DNA from: 13-2-20CM-66-19 sp963824395
GTDB lineage: Bacteria; Pseudomonadota; Gammaproteobacteria; Steroidobacterales; Steroidobacteraceae
Length of the DNA stretch: 64,000 nt
NCBI GenBank assembly: GCA_963824395.1
Contig: CAWGPF010000005.1
Location: 62,001-126,000 of the forward strand
Reading direction: 5' to 3'
Of the stretch, positions 1-8,792 are shown in pieces. Each line of letters begins with the position of its first letter. The stretch's first letter is position 1. Both the position numbers and the translations under genes were made by a program. The notes below the pieces were generated by a model that had not been told where the DNA came from, ran no database searches, and was given only the letters and a program-made list of their open reading frames with translations.

Positions 1-1
1 A

Positions 2-133
2 CGTGGCGATCCGCGGGCGGCGCTGAAATCCACGTCTCAGCTGTTACGCTGGCATTTCCGGTGCCAGCGCCTGGGAATCGAGGTGGTGGAGTTCTGCATC
101 GGCGGCCCACGGCCCGCACGTCAGACCTCCTGA
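2..133 (+). CDS. 3' end of an unidentified gene (truncated by window edge)
   Basis: An open frame enters from the left edge and stops at a TGA at 131-133. It encodes about 43 residues, ending in a plausible protein tail (for example RLGIEVVEFCIGG, then PRPARQTS). The stop lies 8 nt from the stop of the convergent gene on the other strand, which is the usual arrangement for a real gene end. No domain can be recognised from so short a tail, so the call rests only on frame openness, amino-acid character and geometry. It could be a chance open frame. Confidence 0.4.
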   Translation, partial: RGDPRAALKSTSQLLRWHFRCQRLGIEVVEFCIGGPRPARQTS

Positions 134-141
134 GTCGTTCT

Positions 142-1296
142 TTAATGCACCGCGACACTGGAGGGCGCGGTGGGCATGAAGGCATTGCCACCGGCGGTGA
201 CTGCCTGCCCCGTGGCGCTCGGGGTGCCGGTCGCATCGACCACGAAGACGTACGCCGTCTGACCCTGGGTGAATTTGCCGAGGTTGACCGTGGCTGTGAT
301 GGAGCCATCGCTCCACGCGGTCGGGATCTGCGGCTCGATGATGCTCGCCTGAGTCAGCAGCGGCTTGTCCGCGAGCACCACTCGCTGCAGTGTCGTGTCG
401 ATGTAGATGTCATCGAAGTAGCGCCAGTTGCTGCTGAAGCCCTGCATGCGCGCGTAGCCGCCCACGGAGATCGTGCGCTGCGAGCCGCCCCAGTTGTCGG
501 TGACGCCGGAATAGCTGATGACCGGGCGCCCGTTCTCCATGACCCTCACATAGCCGTCCGAGCCGCTGCTCACCCGGACGCTGACTTCCACCTTCGACCA
601 GCTGCCGCCCATCGGGTTTACGGCGTTGCCCCACCAGGCGTTGTGCCCGTTCTGGTCAGGGTCCTTGAGCGGCGTGCCGGTTTCGTAGATCCACTGCTGC
701 GCGTTGTCCGAGGGGCTCGAGGGATGCGGCGGACCGTAGGCGGTGTACCAGCTCTGCTGCGCGTACGGCTCGGTGCCGGTGGAATAGTCGAAAGTCTTGA
801 AGTTGTTGTCGCCGCCGAAGTGCCACTGGTCATCGGCGCGCTGGTACCAGCTCGCGTAGATGAAATAGGGCAATGCCGGCGCCTGGAAGGCCTTGAACAC
901 CATGACTGCATAGCCGGAGTCGGCCCCGGTGTTCGCGGCATGCGCGCCGGCGATGTAGCGGGCGTCGTGGCTATGGGGCGGGGCGATGTTGCGCATCGGT
1001 GAGTAGTAGCCGGTGTTGTAGCCGGGCAGCTTGTCCGGCCACGCGCCCGTCCATACGTTGGCGAGCGAGCTTGCGGTAGCGTTGTCCCACACCACGGGCG
1101 CTGCGCTCGCCTTCGCGCCAAAGCCGCTGCCGCTGATGGTGATCGTGCCGTTGTGGTCCAGGGTCCCGCTGACCTGCTGCACGGCGGGCGCCGCCACTGT
1201 GGCGCTGGCGGCGCCGAGCGCTGCGATCGAGGCAGCGACGCTGCGCAGAAGTGCGCGTGAGGTTACGAAGGGGATCGGTAATTGGCCAAAGAACAT
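142..1296 (-). CDS. Secreted protein with polysaccharide-lyase-like beta-sandwich region
   Basis: The product is 384 aa. I chose the ATG at 1296 because it is preceded by GAGGTG at good spacing and begins a convincing signal peptide (hydrophobic LLRSVAASIAALGAASATVAAP); in-frame starts further upstream lack this. After the signal comes a short IPT/TIG-like stretch (GTITISGSGFG), then a Trp/Tyr/Gly-rich middle with motifs such as WYQRADDQWHFGG and a segment ending in FDDIYIDTT. This resembles the concanavalin-like sandwich folds found in polysaccharide lyases and exported glycan-binding proteins. A final Ig-like segment follows. There is no C-terminal PEP-CTERM or LPXTG signal. Its place at the edge of a polysaccharide locus fits binding or trimming of exported glycan. 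The exact function is not recognised; the fold is an inference. Confidence 0.7.
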   Translation of the reverse strand: MFFGQLPIPFVTSRALLRSVAASIAALGAASATVAAPAVQQVSGTLDHNGTITISGSGFGAKASAAPVVWDNATASSLANVWTGAWPDKLPGYNTGYYSPMRNIAPPHSHDARYIAGAHAANTGADSGYAVMVFKAFQAPALPYFIYASWYQRADDQWHFGGDNNFKTFDYSTGTEPYAQQSWYTAYGPPHPSSPSDNAQQWIYETGTPLKDPDQNGHNAWWGNAVNPMGGSWSKVEVSVRVSSGSDGYVRVMENGRPVISYSGVTDNWGGSQRTISVGGYARMQGFSSNWRYFDDIYIDTTLQRVVLADKPLLTQASIIEPQIPTAWSDGSITATVNLGKFTQGQTAYVFVVDATGTPSATGQAVTAGGNAFMPTAPSSVAVH

Positions 1297-1577
1297 CGCG
1301 GCACCTCGGTTCGGCATTGAATCTGAGCAGGAACGACCCATACGCGATACAAGAATCGTGCCCGTGAGTCCCGTCGCCGGTGGGCGGCTAATCGACTGTA
1401 TATAAGGGCGTTTTAAGCCAGCGTGCGGAGTGTCACGAACTTTATGATTCCGCGCCGTCGGGGGATGCCGACACTCGTCTGCGCGCGTCGCCGGCAAATC
1501 GCTGCCACGCTCTGTAATCACTGGGGAAAGTGCACGTCGCCACGAACCGACAGCCGCGACCGCAGCGCGGATGAACG

Positions 1578-2348
1578 CTAGCGGGTGATCTTCAGCACCG
1601 TGTACCAGGCCCAGGTACCGAGCCCGGGGAACAGGCTCAGGATCCGGCGATCGAGCCGATGCAACGCGGCGCTGACCGGCGGGAAGACCCGCGAGCCGCC
1701 CGGCAGGTAAGTGAGGGCGACGGCACCGAGCGCGGTCAGGTAGAACTCGCGGTGCTCAAAGCAGGTGAAGCCGGACAGGAGCGCCGGCAGCTTCGCCAGC
1801 TCCAGCGGCTGCTCATCGGGGGTGCGGAACTGCGGCGTGACCCGGCGATAGGCCTGGATGAGCGGGTTGGTCGCGAGGGGCTCGGCGAAGTAGGCGCTGC
1901 CGCCGGGCTTGAGCACGCGGTGCAGCTCCTTGAGCGCAGGAGCGAGGTCCAGGTGATGGATGATGGCGAAGCCGACGGCGAGGTCGAATGAGGCGTCCGG
2001 ATAGTCGAGCCGCTCGGCCGGCATGACCCCGATGGTGCAGCGCTCCAGGAGCTTGGCCGCACTGAGCGTCGCGCGGGTGTTCTCGGCTGCCTGGGGCGAG
2101 ATGTCGAAGGCACACACCTGCGCCCCGCGCTTCGCCAGATCGCGGGTGATCCAGCCCTCGCCACAGCCGTACTCCAGCACGCGCTTGCCGTTGAGATCCC
2201 CGAGCGCGTCGCGCATCTCCGTGTACACGTACTGCGTCGGCCAGGCGGCGTAGTGCCGCGGCATGGAGTCGCCGCCGGCGTACTTGGTGTCGTGGAACTG
2301 GGCCTCGCGCTGCAGGCGCGCTTCCAGGAGCGGGTCTTCGGTACTCAT
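1578..2348 (-). CDS. Class I SAM-dependent methyltransferase
   Basis: The product is 256 aa. The start at 2348 has GGGAG four bases upstream. The Rossmann motif I is VLEYGCGEGW, motif II is VCAFDIS, and the post-motif region FDLAVGFAIIHHL followed by LHRVLKPGGSAYFAEP is typical of methyltransferase family 11/25. The C-terminal third has hydrophobic patches (ALGAVALTYLPGG) that could touch the membrane, as in lipid or polyprenyl-linked sugar methyltransferases. It is divergent from a second methyltransferase across a 292 bp region and opens the polysaccharide gene block, so a glycan or lipid-carrier substrate is plausible. The actual substrate cannot be read from sequence. Confidence 0.85.
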   Translation of the reverse strand: MSTEDPLLEARLQREAQFHDTKYAGGDSMPRHYAAWPTQYVYTEMRDALGDLNGKRVLEYGCGEGWITRDLAKRGAQVCAFDISPQAAENTRATLSAAKLLERCTIGVMPAERLDYPDASFDLAVGFAIIHHLDLAPALKELHRVLKPGGSAYFAEPLATNPLIQAYRRVTPQFRTPDEQPLELAKLPALLSGFTCFEHREFYLTALGAVALTYLPGGSRVFPPVSAALHRLDRRILSLFPGLGTWAWYTVLKITR

Positions 2349-2640
2349 CAATCTCCCGAGCTTACGTCCGCGCCTCGGGGCGGGGGTGCGGCCTTCGGTG
2401 CAGCGCACATCGCAGCGAGGTTCCCACATCCCCTGGGATCGCACAAGAACGCACGCAGGCACGCGCAGGCTTCACCTGTGCCGGTACGGCACGCCCTGCG
2501 GTGGTGCAGCTTTCTGCAAATGGAGACACGCGGCGCGGGCATTTTCGCGCTACTTTGCGCAGCGAGGCTTGCGACATAAGATCGCATCTGAGCAAATCCG
2601 GGCGCGCGTTCGGCAGCTCCTGAGGCCAAGGAGAGTTCGC

Positions 2641-3384
2641 ATGAGCAGGAAGGCTGTCTACAAACTTTACTGGCGACTGCAGGCCGCCATCGCGCCGGGC
2701 CTCACTGACTCGCAGCAGGACTATGAGGACGTGTTGGATCGCTGTGCAGCCGGTGAGCTGCGCTGGCTCGACGTCGGGTGCGGCCACCATCTGCTGCCCA
2801 CCTGGCGCTTCGAGGAAGAAAAGAAGCTGGTGGGGCGTGCGAACTTCCTGGTGGGGGTCGATGCCGACGCGCTCTCCCTCACCAAGCACCGCACGATCAC
2901 CAACCGCGTACAGGCCAACATCGGCCGGCTGCCCTTCGTCGATGGCGCCTTCAACCTCGTGACGGCCAACATGGTGTTCGAGCACCTGGACGATCCGCAA
3001 ACCCAGCTGCGCGAAATCGCGCGCGTGCTCGCGCCCGGCGGCCGCCTGATCTTCCACACGCCCAACAAGTACGGCTACGCCACGCTGATGGCGAAGCTGC
3101 TTCCGGAGGCCTTCAAGGACCGCCTGGTGTACCTCCTGCAGCGGCGCAAGGAAGAGGACGTCTTTCCGGCCTTCTACAAGATCAACTCGACCACCGACAT
3201 CAGCAGCATCGCGCGCCGCTCGGGCTTCGGGATCGAGGAGATCCGGCAGAGCAACTCCGTGGCCCAGTTCATCATCATCCCGCCGCTGGCGGTGCTGGAA
3301 CTCCTGTGGCTGCGCTTCCTGATGACCGGCGCCGGGCGTGCCCTGCGACCTAACTTAATCGCGATCCTGCAGAAGAGCGCCTGA
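2641..3384 (+). CDS. Class I SAM-dependent methyltransferase
   Basis: The product is 247 aa, starting after AAGGAGAG. The SAM-binding motif is WLDVGCGHH. An acidic motif II (LVGVDADALS), the segment FNLVTANMVFEHL and the post-motif GGRLIFHTPNKYGY place it with methyltransferase family 11/23 proteins common in O-antigen and exopolysaccharide clusters. The C-terminus has a hydrophobic segment (FIIIPPLAVLELLWLRFL) that may anchor it to the inner membrane. It heads the forward-strand run of glycan genes (GT4, GNATs), although 196 bp separate it from the next gene. Substrate unknown; a sugar on a nascent glycan is the likeliest inference. Confidence 0.85.
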   Translation: MSRKAVYKLYWRLQAAIAPGLTDSQQDYEDVLDRCAAGELRWLDVGCGHHLLPTWRFEEEKKLVGRANFLVGVDADALSLTKHRTITNRVQANIGRLPFVDGAFNLVTANMVFEHLDDPQTQLREIARVLAPGGRLIFHTPNKYGYATLMAKLLPEAFKDRLVYLLQRRKEEDVFPAFYKINSTTDISSIARRSGFGIEEIRQSNSVAQFIIIPPLAVLELLWLRFLMTGAGRALRPNLIAILQKSA

Positions 3385-3394
3385 GAGCCCTCCT

Positions 3395-3413
3395 CAGGCG
3401 CTCAGCGCGCCTG
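3395..3413 (+). terminator. Hairpin after methyltransferase, no T-tract
   Basis: A perfect 7-bp stem (CAGGCGC / GCGCCTG) with a 5-nt loop lies 10 nt after the methyltransferase stop codon. There is no run of T after it, so it may be a weak or factor-assisted terminator, or an RNA-stabilising hairpin. Confidence 0.4.
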
Positions 3414-3437
3414 GCGCTTGCCAGTCAGTATCGTGCA

Positions 3438-3455
3438 CCCCCGGTATACTGGGGG
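3438..3455. promoter_or_regulatory. Imperfect palindrome containing a -10-like element
   Basis: CCCCC-GGTATACT-GGGGG reads as an 18-bp near-palindrome with GTATAC at its centre. TATACT at 3445-3450 resembles a sigma-70 -10 box, but the nearest -35-like TTGCCA (3418-3423) is 21 nt away, longer than ideal. It lies upstream of the GT4 glycosyltransferase gene and could be an operator or promoter. No regulator can be assigned. Confidence 0.3.
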
Positions 3456-3580
3456 GATGGGCGCGAAGAGCTGCTGCGGGACTCTATGACTCAAGCGGTG
3501 CCCCAAGGCGGGCGCGGCGCCCGCGCGCGCGTGCGTCGTGGGGTCGGCGCGGCCGCTCACCGCCCCCGCCTAGGCCCGCC

Positions 3581-4741
3581 ATGAGCCAGGCGCCGCGCCG
3601 CATCCTCTTCATCATCGACTGGTTCCACCGTACCGGTGGCACCGAGAAGCACCTGGCGCAGCTCGTGGCGGGCCTCAGGGCGTGGGCGTTCGATTCCGCG
3701 GTGGTGGTGTTCGACCGCGGCGAGAATCCGCTGCTGGAAAGGATGGTCGCCGCTGGCGTACCCGTGATCCACCTGCCGGTAGGGCGCGAGTACGTGCCGA
3801 ACGCGCTGCTGCAGGCGTGGCGCCTGTCGCGCCTCATCCGCCGAGGCCATTACGACATCGTGCAGACCTACCATCAGAAGGCCGACACCTACGGCGCCCT
3901 CATCGCGCGCAGCGCGGGTGTGCGGCACCTGGTTTCGAGCAAACGCGACACCGGGCAGCTGCGCAAGCCCCTGCATACGTTTCTCAACCGCCGCCTGAGC
4001 GGCCTCTTCGAGGCCATCATCATGGCGGCCGAGGGCGTGCGCACCGCGGTCGTGGCGCGCGACCGCCTCGGGGCCGGGCGGCGCATCGTCACCATCTATA
4101 ATGGCGTGGATACGGGCGAGTTCCGCCCGCCGCAGGCCGCCGAACGCGCCGCCGCGCGCGCGCGGCTCGGCTTCGCGGAGGGCGACTTCGTGGTCGGTAT
4201 GATCGCCGGCCTGCGGCCGGAGAAGAACCACGACGTGCTGCTCGCAGCGCTGGCACGCCTGGCACCGCTGATTCCTAACCTGCGGGTGCTGCTGGTCGGG
4301 GCCGGGCCGCTCCTCGAGCACTACCGCGACCAGGTGGCGCACGGCCCGCTCGCCGCCGGGACCGTGTTCACGGGCGACGTGCCGCAGGTGCGCGAGTACG
4401 CCTGGGCCATGGACGTCGGCTGCCTGACGCCCGGTTCCAACGAGGGCTTCTCGAACGCGGTGATCGAGCAGATGGCGACCGGGCTGCCGATGATCGTCAC
4501 CGACGTCGGTGGCAACGCCGAGGCCGTCGCCGAGGGCGAGAGCGGCTACGTCATCGCCCCCGGGGCAAGCGATGCGCTGGCGCAGGCGCTGCGCCGCCTG
4601 TATGAGGATGCGTCGCTGCGCGCCGCCATGGGCCGCGCGGCGCGCGCGCGGGTCGAGGAGCGCTTCTCGCTGGAGCAGATGTGCGCGGCCCACGCGCAGC
4701 TCTACCGCCGCCTGCTCGGCGAACCTGCAGGCGCCCGATGA
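3581..4741 (+). CDS. GT4-family glycosyltransferase
   Basis: The product is 386 aa. It opens with a GT-B fold signature (ILFIIDWFHRTGGTEKHLAQLVAGL, where the Gly-Gly-Thr loop is typical of GT4). The C-terminal donor-binding half has GLRPEKNHDVLLAAL and then the retaining-enzyme E-x7-E motif in NEGFSNAVIEQMATGLP. It probably transfers a nucleotide-activated sugar to a lipid-linked intermediate at the cytoplasmic face of the inner membrane. The start has no strong Shine-Dalgarno. Its stop overlaps the next start (ATGA), which indicates translational coupling with the GNAT protein. Donor and acceptor sugars are not predictable. Confidence 0.88.
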   Translation: MSQAPRRILFIIDWFHRTGGTEKHLAQLVAGLRAWAFDSAVVVFDRGENPLLERMVAAGVPVIHLPVGREYVPNALLQAWRLSRLIRRGHYDIVQTYHQKADTYGALIARSAGVRHLVSSKRDTGQLRKPLHTFLNRRLSGLFEAIIMAAEGVRTAVVARDRLGAGRRIVTIYNGVDTGEFRPPQAAERAAARARLGFAEGDFVVGMIAGLRPEKNHDVLLAALARLAPLIPNLRVLLVGAGPLLEHYRDQVAHGPLAAGTVFTGDVPQVREYAWAMDVGCLTPGSNEGFSNAVIEQMATGLPMIVTDVGGNAEAVAEGESGYVIAPGASDALAQALRRLYEDASLRAAMGRAARARVEERFSLEQMCAAHAQLYRRLLGEPAGAR

Positions 4742-5769
4742 AGGAGGGGACCTCCTGTACGGTGAGTGCCTTTGCCGGGATGGAGCAGGAAATCCTGCGA
4801 CTGCGCAATACCAACCGCGACAACTCCGAGACGATCGCCTACCTCAACTGGCGCTACCAGAGCACCGCGGGCGCGCCGCCCCCGTGCGTCTACTGGCTCC
4901 TGAGCGCCACCGGGGAGCGCATCGGCATGGCCGCGGCGATCTTCCGGCCCTACTGGGTGCAAGGCACGCTCATGCAGGTGGCCGTCATTGGCGACATTTC
5001 CCTGGATTCGCGCTGGCGCGGACGCGGCCTCGGCGAGCAGCTGCTGCGCTTCATGACGCAGCACCTGGTTGAGAACTTCCCCACGCACCCCGCGCTGGTG
5101 ATACCGACCGAGAGCGCGCGGCGCGCGCTTGAGCGCTGTGGCTGGGTCACCGCCGGAAGTCTTGCGCCCTGGGTGTGCGTGGTGGATGCCGCTGACTACC
5201 TCACCCCCTTCGTGCGCAGCACGCTCCTCGCGCGCACCGTGGCGCGTGCCGTGCGCGCCGGCGCGCGCGCCTTCGTGCGCCGGCACGTGCCGCGCGACGG
5301 CACGCTGCAGGTGAGCGACCTGCCTGGTCCGGCGATCGGTGCGGGGGGGCGCGCGTGGGGAGCGGCCGTGGCCGCGCGCGATCTGAGCGCCCAGGTCCTG
5401 GGCTGGCGCTATACGCGCCATCCGCACACCGCGTTCCGCTTCGCGACCCTGAGCCGCGCCGGTGTGGCGCGTGCCTTCCTCGTGTTCGAGGAGAGCACGC
5501 ATCCGGGCACGTGCTCGATCTATGACCTGTGGGCGGCGAGCACCGCGGATGCGCGCGCGCTGCTCGCGCTCTTCATGCGCCGGGCGTTGACCGCGGCACA
5601 GCTCAAGAACGTGCGCGTGCTGCTCGATGAGCGCCATCCCTGGCGCGCCGAGCTGCGGCGTCTCGGCTTCATCGCGCGGCCCGCCGAGGCGGTGTTCCAG
5701 GTGCACTCGCGCGACGGTCTCGGCGCGCAACTGAACTGGCAGCTCACCCAGGGAGACAAGGACACCTGA
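4738..5769 (+). CDS. GNAT-family N-acetyltransferase, polysaccharide locus
   Basis: The product is 343 aa if translated from the ATG overlapping the upstream stop; an in-frame ATG at 4780 is an alternative. Residues of roughly 20-160 form a GNAT domain, with the acetyl-CoA-binding motif A visible as RWRGRGLGEQLL. The second half looks like a degenerate repeat of the same fold (ALFMRRALTAAQLKNVRVLLDERHPWRAELRRLGF). Proteins of this type in sugar clusters acylate amino-sugars or related precursors. It is coupled at both ends (ATGA with GT4, TGATG with the next GNAT gene), so the three proteins are probably made together. Substrate unknown. Confidence 0.78.
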   Translation: MKEGTSCTVSAFAGMEQEILRLRNTNRDNSETIAYLNWRYQSTAGAPPPCVYWLLSATGERIGMAAAIFRPYWVQGTLMQVAVIGDISLDSRWRGRGLGEQLLRFMTQHLVENFPTHPALVIPTESARRALERCGWVTAGSLAPWVCVVDAADYLTPFVRSTLLARTVARAVRAGARAFVRRHVPRDGTLQVSDLPGPAIGAGGRAWGAAVAARDLSAQVLGWRYTRHPHTAFRFATLSRAGVARAFLVFEESTHPGTCSIYDLWAASTADARALLALFMRRALTAAQLKNVRVLLDERHPWRAELRRLGFIARPAEAVFQVHSRDGLGAQLNWQLTQGDKDT

Positions 5770-6890
5770 TGGCGAGCGCAACGCATCTGCCGCTGCCGCC
5801 GCAGCCGCTCCTGGCGCGCCGCTGGGACGTGGGGGAGTGGCATGCGCACGCCGCGGACTGGCAGGCGCTGCTTGCGCGCTCTGCGGCCGACCCGCTGTTT
5901 CTGTCCTTTGAGTGGCTGAGCAGCTGGTGGAGCTGCTTCGGGGACTCCCTCGGGCAGTCCCCGCAGGTGCTGGCGTTCTACCGCGGCGCGCAGCTGGTGG
6001 GACTGGCGCCGCTTTACCGCCAGCGCGTGCTGCGCAACGGCTTTCTGCCGGCCCACTCGGTGCAGATGATGGGGCTCGCATGGCGCGATCCGGAGCCCCT
6101 GATCTCGGAGTACCTGGACGTCATCGGTGCGGAAGGCGATCTTGCGCTCCTGCGCGAGGCGTGCGTGGCGCAGCTTCTTCAGGAGGCGACCTGGTCGGAG
6201 TTCGTGATCGGCTTCACGGCGAGCGGCGCGCAGTGGCGCGAGACCTATCAGCGCTGTGCGGCCGGCGAGCGGCACTACGCGCGCGAGCTCGACCGCTCGG
6301 TGGCCTACCAGGCGGACTTGAGCGGCGGCTTCACCGCCTACCTGGCAGGGCTGGAGCAATCGACACGCCGCAGCGTGTGGAACCTGCGGCATCGCCTCGG
6401 GGGCGAGGGGCACGTGACGGTCGAGAGCGTTACCGCAGAAGCTATCTCGGCGGCCTTCCAGGACTTGAACCGCCTGCACCGGCTGCGCTGGCAGCGCCCG
6501 GCATTCACCGGCCGGCGCCTGCGCTTCCACACGACGCTCGCGCAGCGCCTGGCGGCGCGCGGGGAACTTGCGCTGTCGCGCCTGCACGTGGCGGGCGAGG
6601 TGGTCTCAGTGCTGTACGATATCCGCAAAGGCGTACGCCAGTACAACATCAAGATGGCCTTCGATCCGGCCTTCAGCAGCCGTGTATCACTCGGACTGAT
6701 TCATCTTGGCTATGCGATGGAAGAGGCCTGCAAACAGGGCGTGACGCTCTATGACCTCCTGGCAGGCCCCGGGCGCGCCAATGACTACAAACGGCACTTG
6801 AGCCAGTCGCGCCGCGCGCTCAGCTGCGTGCAGATGCTGCGCGGCCCGCTCCTGCCGCGCCTGTACCGCTGGCGCGACCGCCGGCGCTAA
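5769..6890 (+). CDS. CelD/BcsL-type GNAT (FemAB-like) acyltransferase
   Basis: The product is 373 aa, beginning in a TGATG overlap with the upstream gene. The GNAT_6/CelD pattern is recognisable: LFLSFEWLSSWWSCFG near the N-terminus, the FLPAHSVQMMGL region, and the C-terminal block with YDIRKGVRQYNIKMAFDPAF and LYDLLAGPGRANDYK, which is diagnostic of this family. Members are common in exopolysaccharide and PEP-CTERM-associated clusters and are thought to acylate or aminoacylate envelope glycans. The stop codon overlaps the convergent GT2 gene by 4 bp. Exact donor and acceptor are unknown. Confidence 0.82.
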   Translation: MASATHLPLPPQPLLARRWDVGEWHAHAADWQALLARSAADPLFLSFEWLSSWWSCFGDSLGQSPQVLAFYRGAQLVGLAPLYRQRVLRNGFLPAHSVQMMGLAWRDPEPLISEYLDVIGAEGDLALLREACVAQLLQEATWSEFVIGFTASGAQWRETYQRCAAGERHYARELDRSVAYQADLSGGFTAYLAGLEQSTRRSVWNLRHRLGGEGHVTVESVTAEAISAAFQDLNRLHRLRWQRPAFTGRRLRFHTTLAQRLAARGELALSRLHVAGEVVSVLYDIRKGVRQYNIKMAFDPAFSSRVSLGLIHLGYAMEEACKQGVTLYDLLAGPGRANDYKRHLSQSRRALSCVQMLRGPLLPRLYRWRDRRR

Positions 6891-7849
6891 GGCAGCACCG
6901 AGCCGATGAGGCCGCGCAGCCAGCGCACCTCGGGTGACACCGTGTAGGCGCGCGCGAACGCCGCCAGGGCATGCAGCCGCCGCCCGCGGCGCTCCTCGTA
7001 GCCGATCACCGCCAGGTTCTCCGCGATGCGCCGGTCGATCTGGCGCAGCGCCGCGCGCTCCCGCCAGCGTGTGCGCTCGCGCCGCAGCACGGTGATGCGG
7101 TCGCGGGCATTGCGGATCTGCGGCCCGAAGGACAGGCTGCCCTCGCGCAGCCGCCGCCACAGGCCGCGCCGCGGCCGGTAGAGCGCTCCGCTTTGGTGCG
7201 CGAGGCGGAACCACAGGTCGCGGTCCTCGGAGTACACCAGCGACTCATCGAAGGGCCCCACGGCACCCAGCAGCTCGCGCCGCACCATGACGCCCGAGGT
7301 GTTGATGAAGTTCTCGCAGAGCAGCGCGCGCGCGAACTGCGGCTGCGCGATCAGCTCCCACCCTTGCGCGACGGGGGTGCGTTGCAGCGCCCTGAGCGTC
7401 GGGTAGTCGACGTGTACCGAGGACTGGATCTGCGCGCCCTCGGCATCGATCGACTCGTAGTCGGTGAAGGTGAGGCCGGCGCCCCGGTGCGCCTCGAGCG
7501 CCGCGGCAGAAGCGGACAGGGTGTCCGGGCACAGCAGGTCATCCGAGTCGAGGAACGCGACGTAGGGGGCGCGCGCGCGGGCGATGGCGAGGTTGCGCGG
7601 GCGCGAGGGACCGCCGCTCGCCTCGCCGCGCACCAGCACGATGCGCGGGTCGTCGATCGCCGCGACGATGTCGGCCGAGCGGTCCTTGGAGCCATCGTCC
7701 ATGACCAGAAGCTCGAAGGCCTGAAGATCCGAAGCCAGCACCGAGCGCACCGCCGCCTCGACGTACGCTTCGGCGTTGTAGAGCGGCATCACGACGCTCA
7801 CGCGCAGCGGCTCACGGTCGCCCGTCTCGGGCAGGTGCTGCGGTGGCAT
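6887..7849 (-). CDS. GT2-family glycosyltransferase (copy A)
   Basis: The product is 320 aa. The GT-A nucleotide-binding start is VSVVMPLYNAEAYVEAAV. DDGSKDRS carries the first acidic residues and FLDSDD is the DxD metal-binding motif; EDRDLWFRLA follows in the acceptor domain. The start at 7849 was chosen because homology begins at once; upstream in-frame sequence is low-complexity shadow. It lies 4 nt after the stop of a close paralogue (copy B), so the two form a tandem duplicate operon. They probably add successive sugars to the glycan exported by the Wzm/Wzt pair. It is retained in full with intact motifs. Confidence 0.88.
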   Translation of the reverse strand: MPPQHLPETGDREPLRVSVVMPLYNAEAYVEAAVRSVLASDLQAFELLVMDDGSKDRSADIVAAIDDPRIVLVRGEASGGPSRPRNLAIARARAPYVAFLDSDDLLCPDTLSASAAALEAHRGAGLTFTDYESIDAEGAQIQSSVHVDYPTLRALQRTPVAQGWELIAQPQFARALLCENFINTSGVMVRRELLGAVGPFDESLVYSEDRDLWFRLAHQSGALYRPRRGLWRRLREGSLSFGPQIRNARDRITVLRRERTRWRERAALRQIDRRIAENLAVIGYEERRGRRLHALAAFARAYTVSPEVRWLRGLIGSVLP

Positions 7850-7853
7850 GGGG

Positions 7854-8792
7854 TCAGCGCACCAGCGAGCCGAGCAGCGCCCGCATCCACAGGGCGCGCG
7901 GCTCGCGCACCAGCGCCTGCGCGAAGGCGGCCGCGGCGTGCAGGCGGCGATGACTGCGGCGGTACTCCCAGCCCATGCTCGCCTGCGCCTCGGCGAGCAG
8001 CCGGTCGAGCTGGCGGCGCTCGGCGGCGCTGCTGCGCCGCGCGCGCTCGCGGCGCAGCGCCGTGATGCGGTCGCGCTCGCGGCGCACCGAGGGGCGATAG
8101 GTGAGGCTGCCGGCGGCACGCCGATAGGAGTGGCCGACGCGCTCGCAGTAGAGGGCCCCGCAGTGATGCAGCAGACGGAACCACAGGTCGAGGTCCTCGC
8201 TGTAGAGCAGGGACTCATCAAAGACGCCGACCGTCGCAAGCACGCTCTTGCGCACCATGACGCCCGAGGGGCTGATGAAGTTGCGGTAGAGGAAGCCACG
8301 CGCCAGCTCCGCCCGCGCGATGAAACTCCAGCCCTGCGTCAGCGGCGTGCGCTCGAGCGCGCACTCGGCCATCTTGTCCCGCACCACGAAAGGCTCGAGC
8401 ACCTGGCCCTCGGCATCGATGTGCTCGAACTCCCCGAAGGCAAACCCGGCCTGCGGGTGCTGATCGAGCGCGTCGGCGGCGGACTTGAGCTTGCCGGGCT
8501 TGAGCAGGTCGTCGGCGTCGAGGAATGCGATGTAGGGGGCGCGGGCGTGGGCGATGGCGAGGTTGCGCGGGCGCGCTGCGCCGCCGCTCGGTGTCGCTCG
8601 CTGCAGGAGCGTGATGCGCGGATCGGCGATGTCGCGCACGATCTGCGCCGACGCATCCTGCGAGCCGTCATCGACCACGATGACCTCGAGTGCGCTCAAG
8701 CCCGAGTCCAGGGCCGAGCGCAGGCTCGCCTCGACGGTCGCTGCCGCGTTGAACAGCGGCATCACGACGCTGACGCGCAGCGGCTCAGTCAT
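7854..8792 (-). CDS. GT2-family glycosyltransferase (copy B)
   Basis: The product is 312 aa, starting at an ATG preceded by GAGG. Motifs parallel copy A: VSVVMPLFNAAATVEASL, DDGSQDAS, FLDADDLLKPGK (DxD) and EDLDLWFRLL. The C-terminal part is Arg-rich, with short amphipathic helices that may associate with the membrane. Gene order (copy B, then copy A) and shared features such as PRNLAIA, RGF/RALL-type insertions and the YSED motif show recent duplication. It is divergent from the exporter genes across a 392-bp region, which probably holds promoters in both directions. Sugar specificity not predictable. Confidence 0.88.
   Translation of the reverse strand: MTEPLRVSVVMPLFNAAATVEASLRSALDSGLSALEVIVVDDGSQDASAQIVRDIADPRITLLQRATPSGGAARPRNLAIAHARAPYIAFLDADDLLKPGKLKSAADALDQHPQAGFAFGEFEHIDAEGQVLEPFVVRDKMAECALERTPLTQGWSFIARAELARGFLYRNFISPSGVMVRKSVLATVGVFDESLLYSEDLDLWFRLLHHCGALYCERVGHSYRRAAGSLTYRPSVRRERDRITALRRERARRSSAAERRQLDRLLAEAQASMGWEYRRSHRRLHAAAAFAQALVREPRALWMRALLGSLVR

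Noticed and set aside
61..1002. Plus-strand open frame opposite the secreted protein gene
   Set aside because: Low-complexity composition and no signal or motif; the minus-strand frame has a signal peptide and a ribosome-binding site.
142..1296. PEP-CTERM substrate at the locus edge
   Set aside because: The protein ends in PSSVAVH with no Pro-Glu-Pro motif, membrane helix or basic tail.
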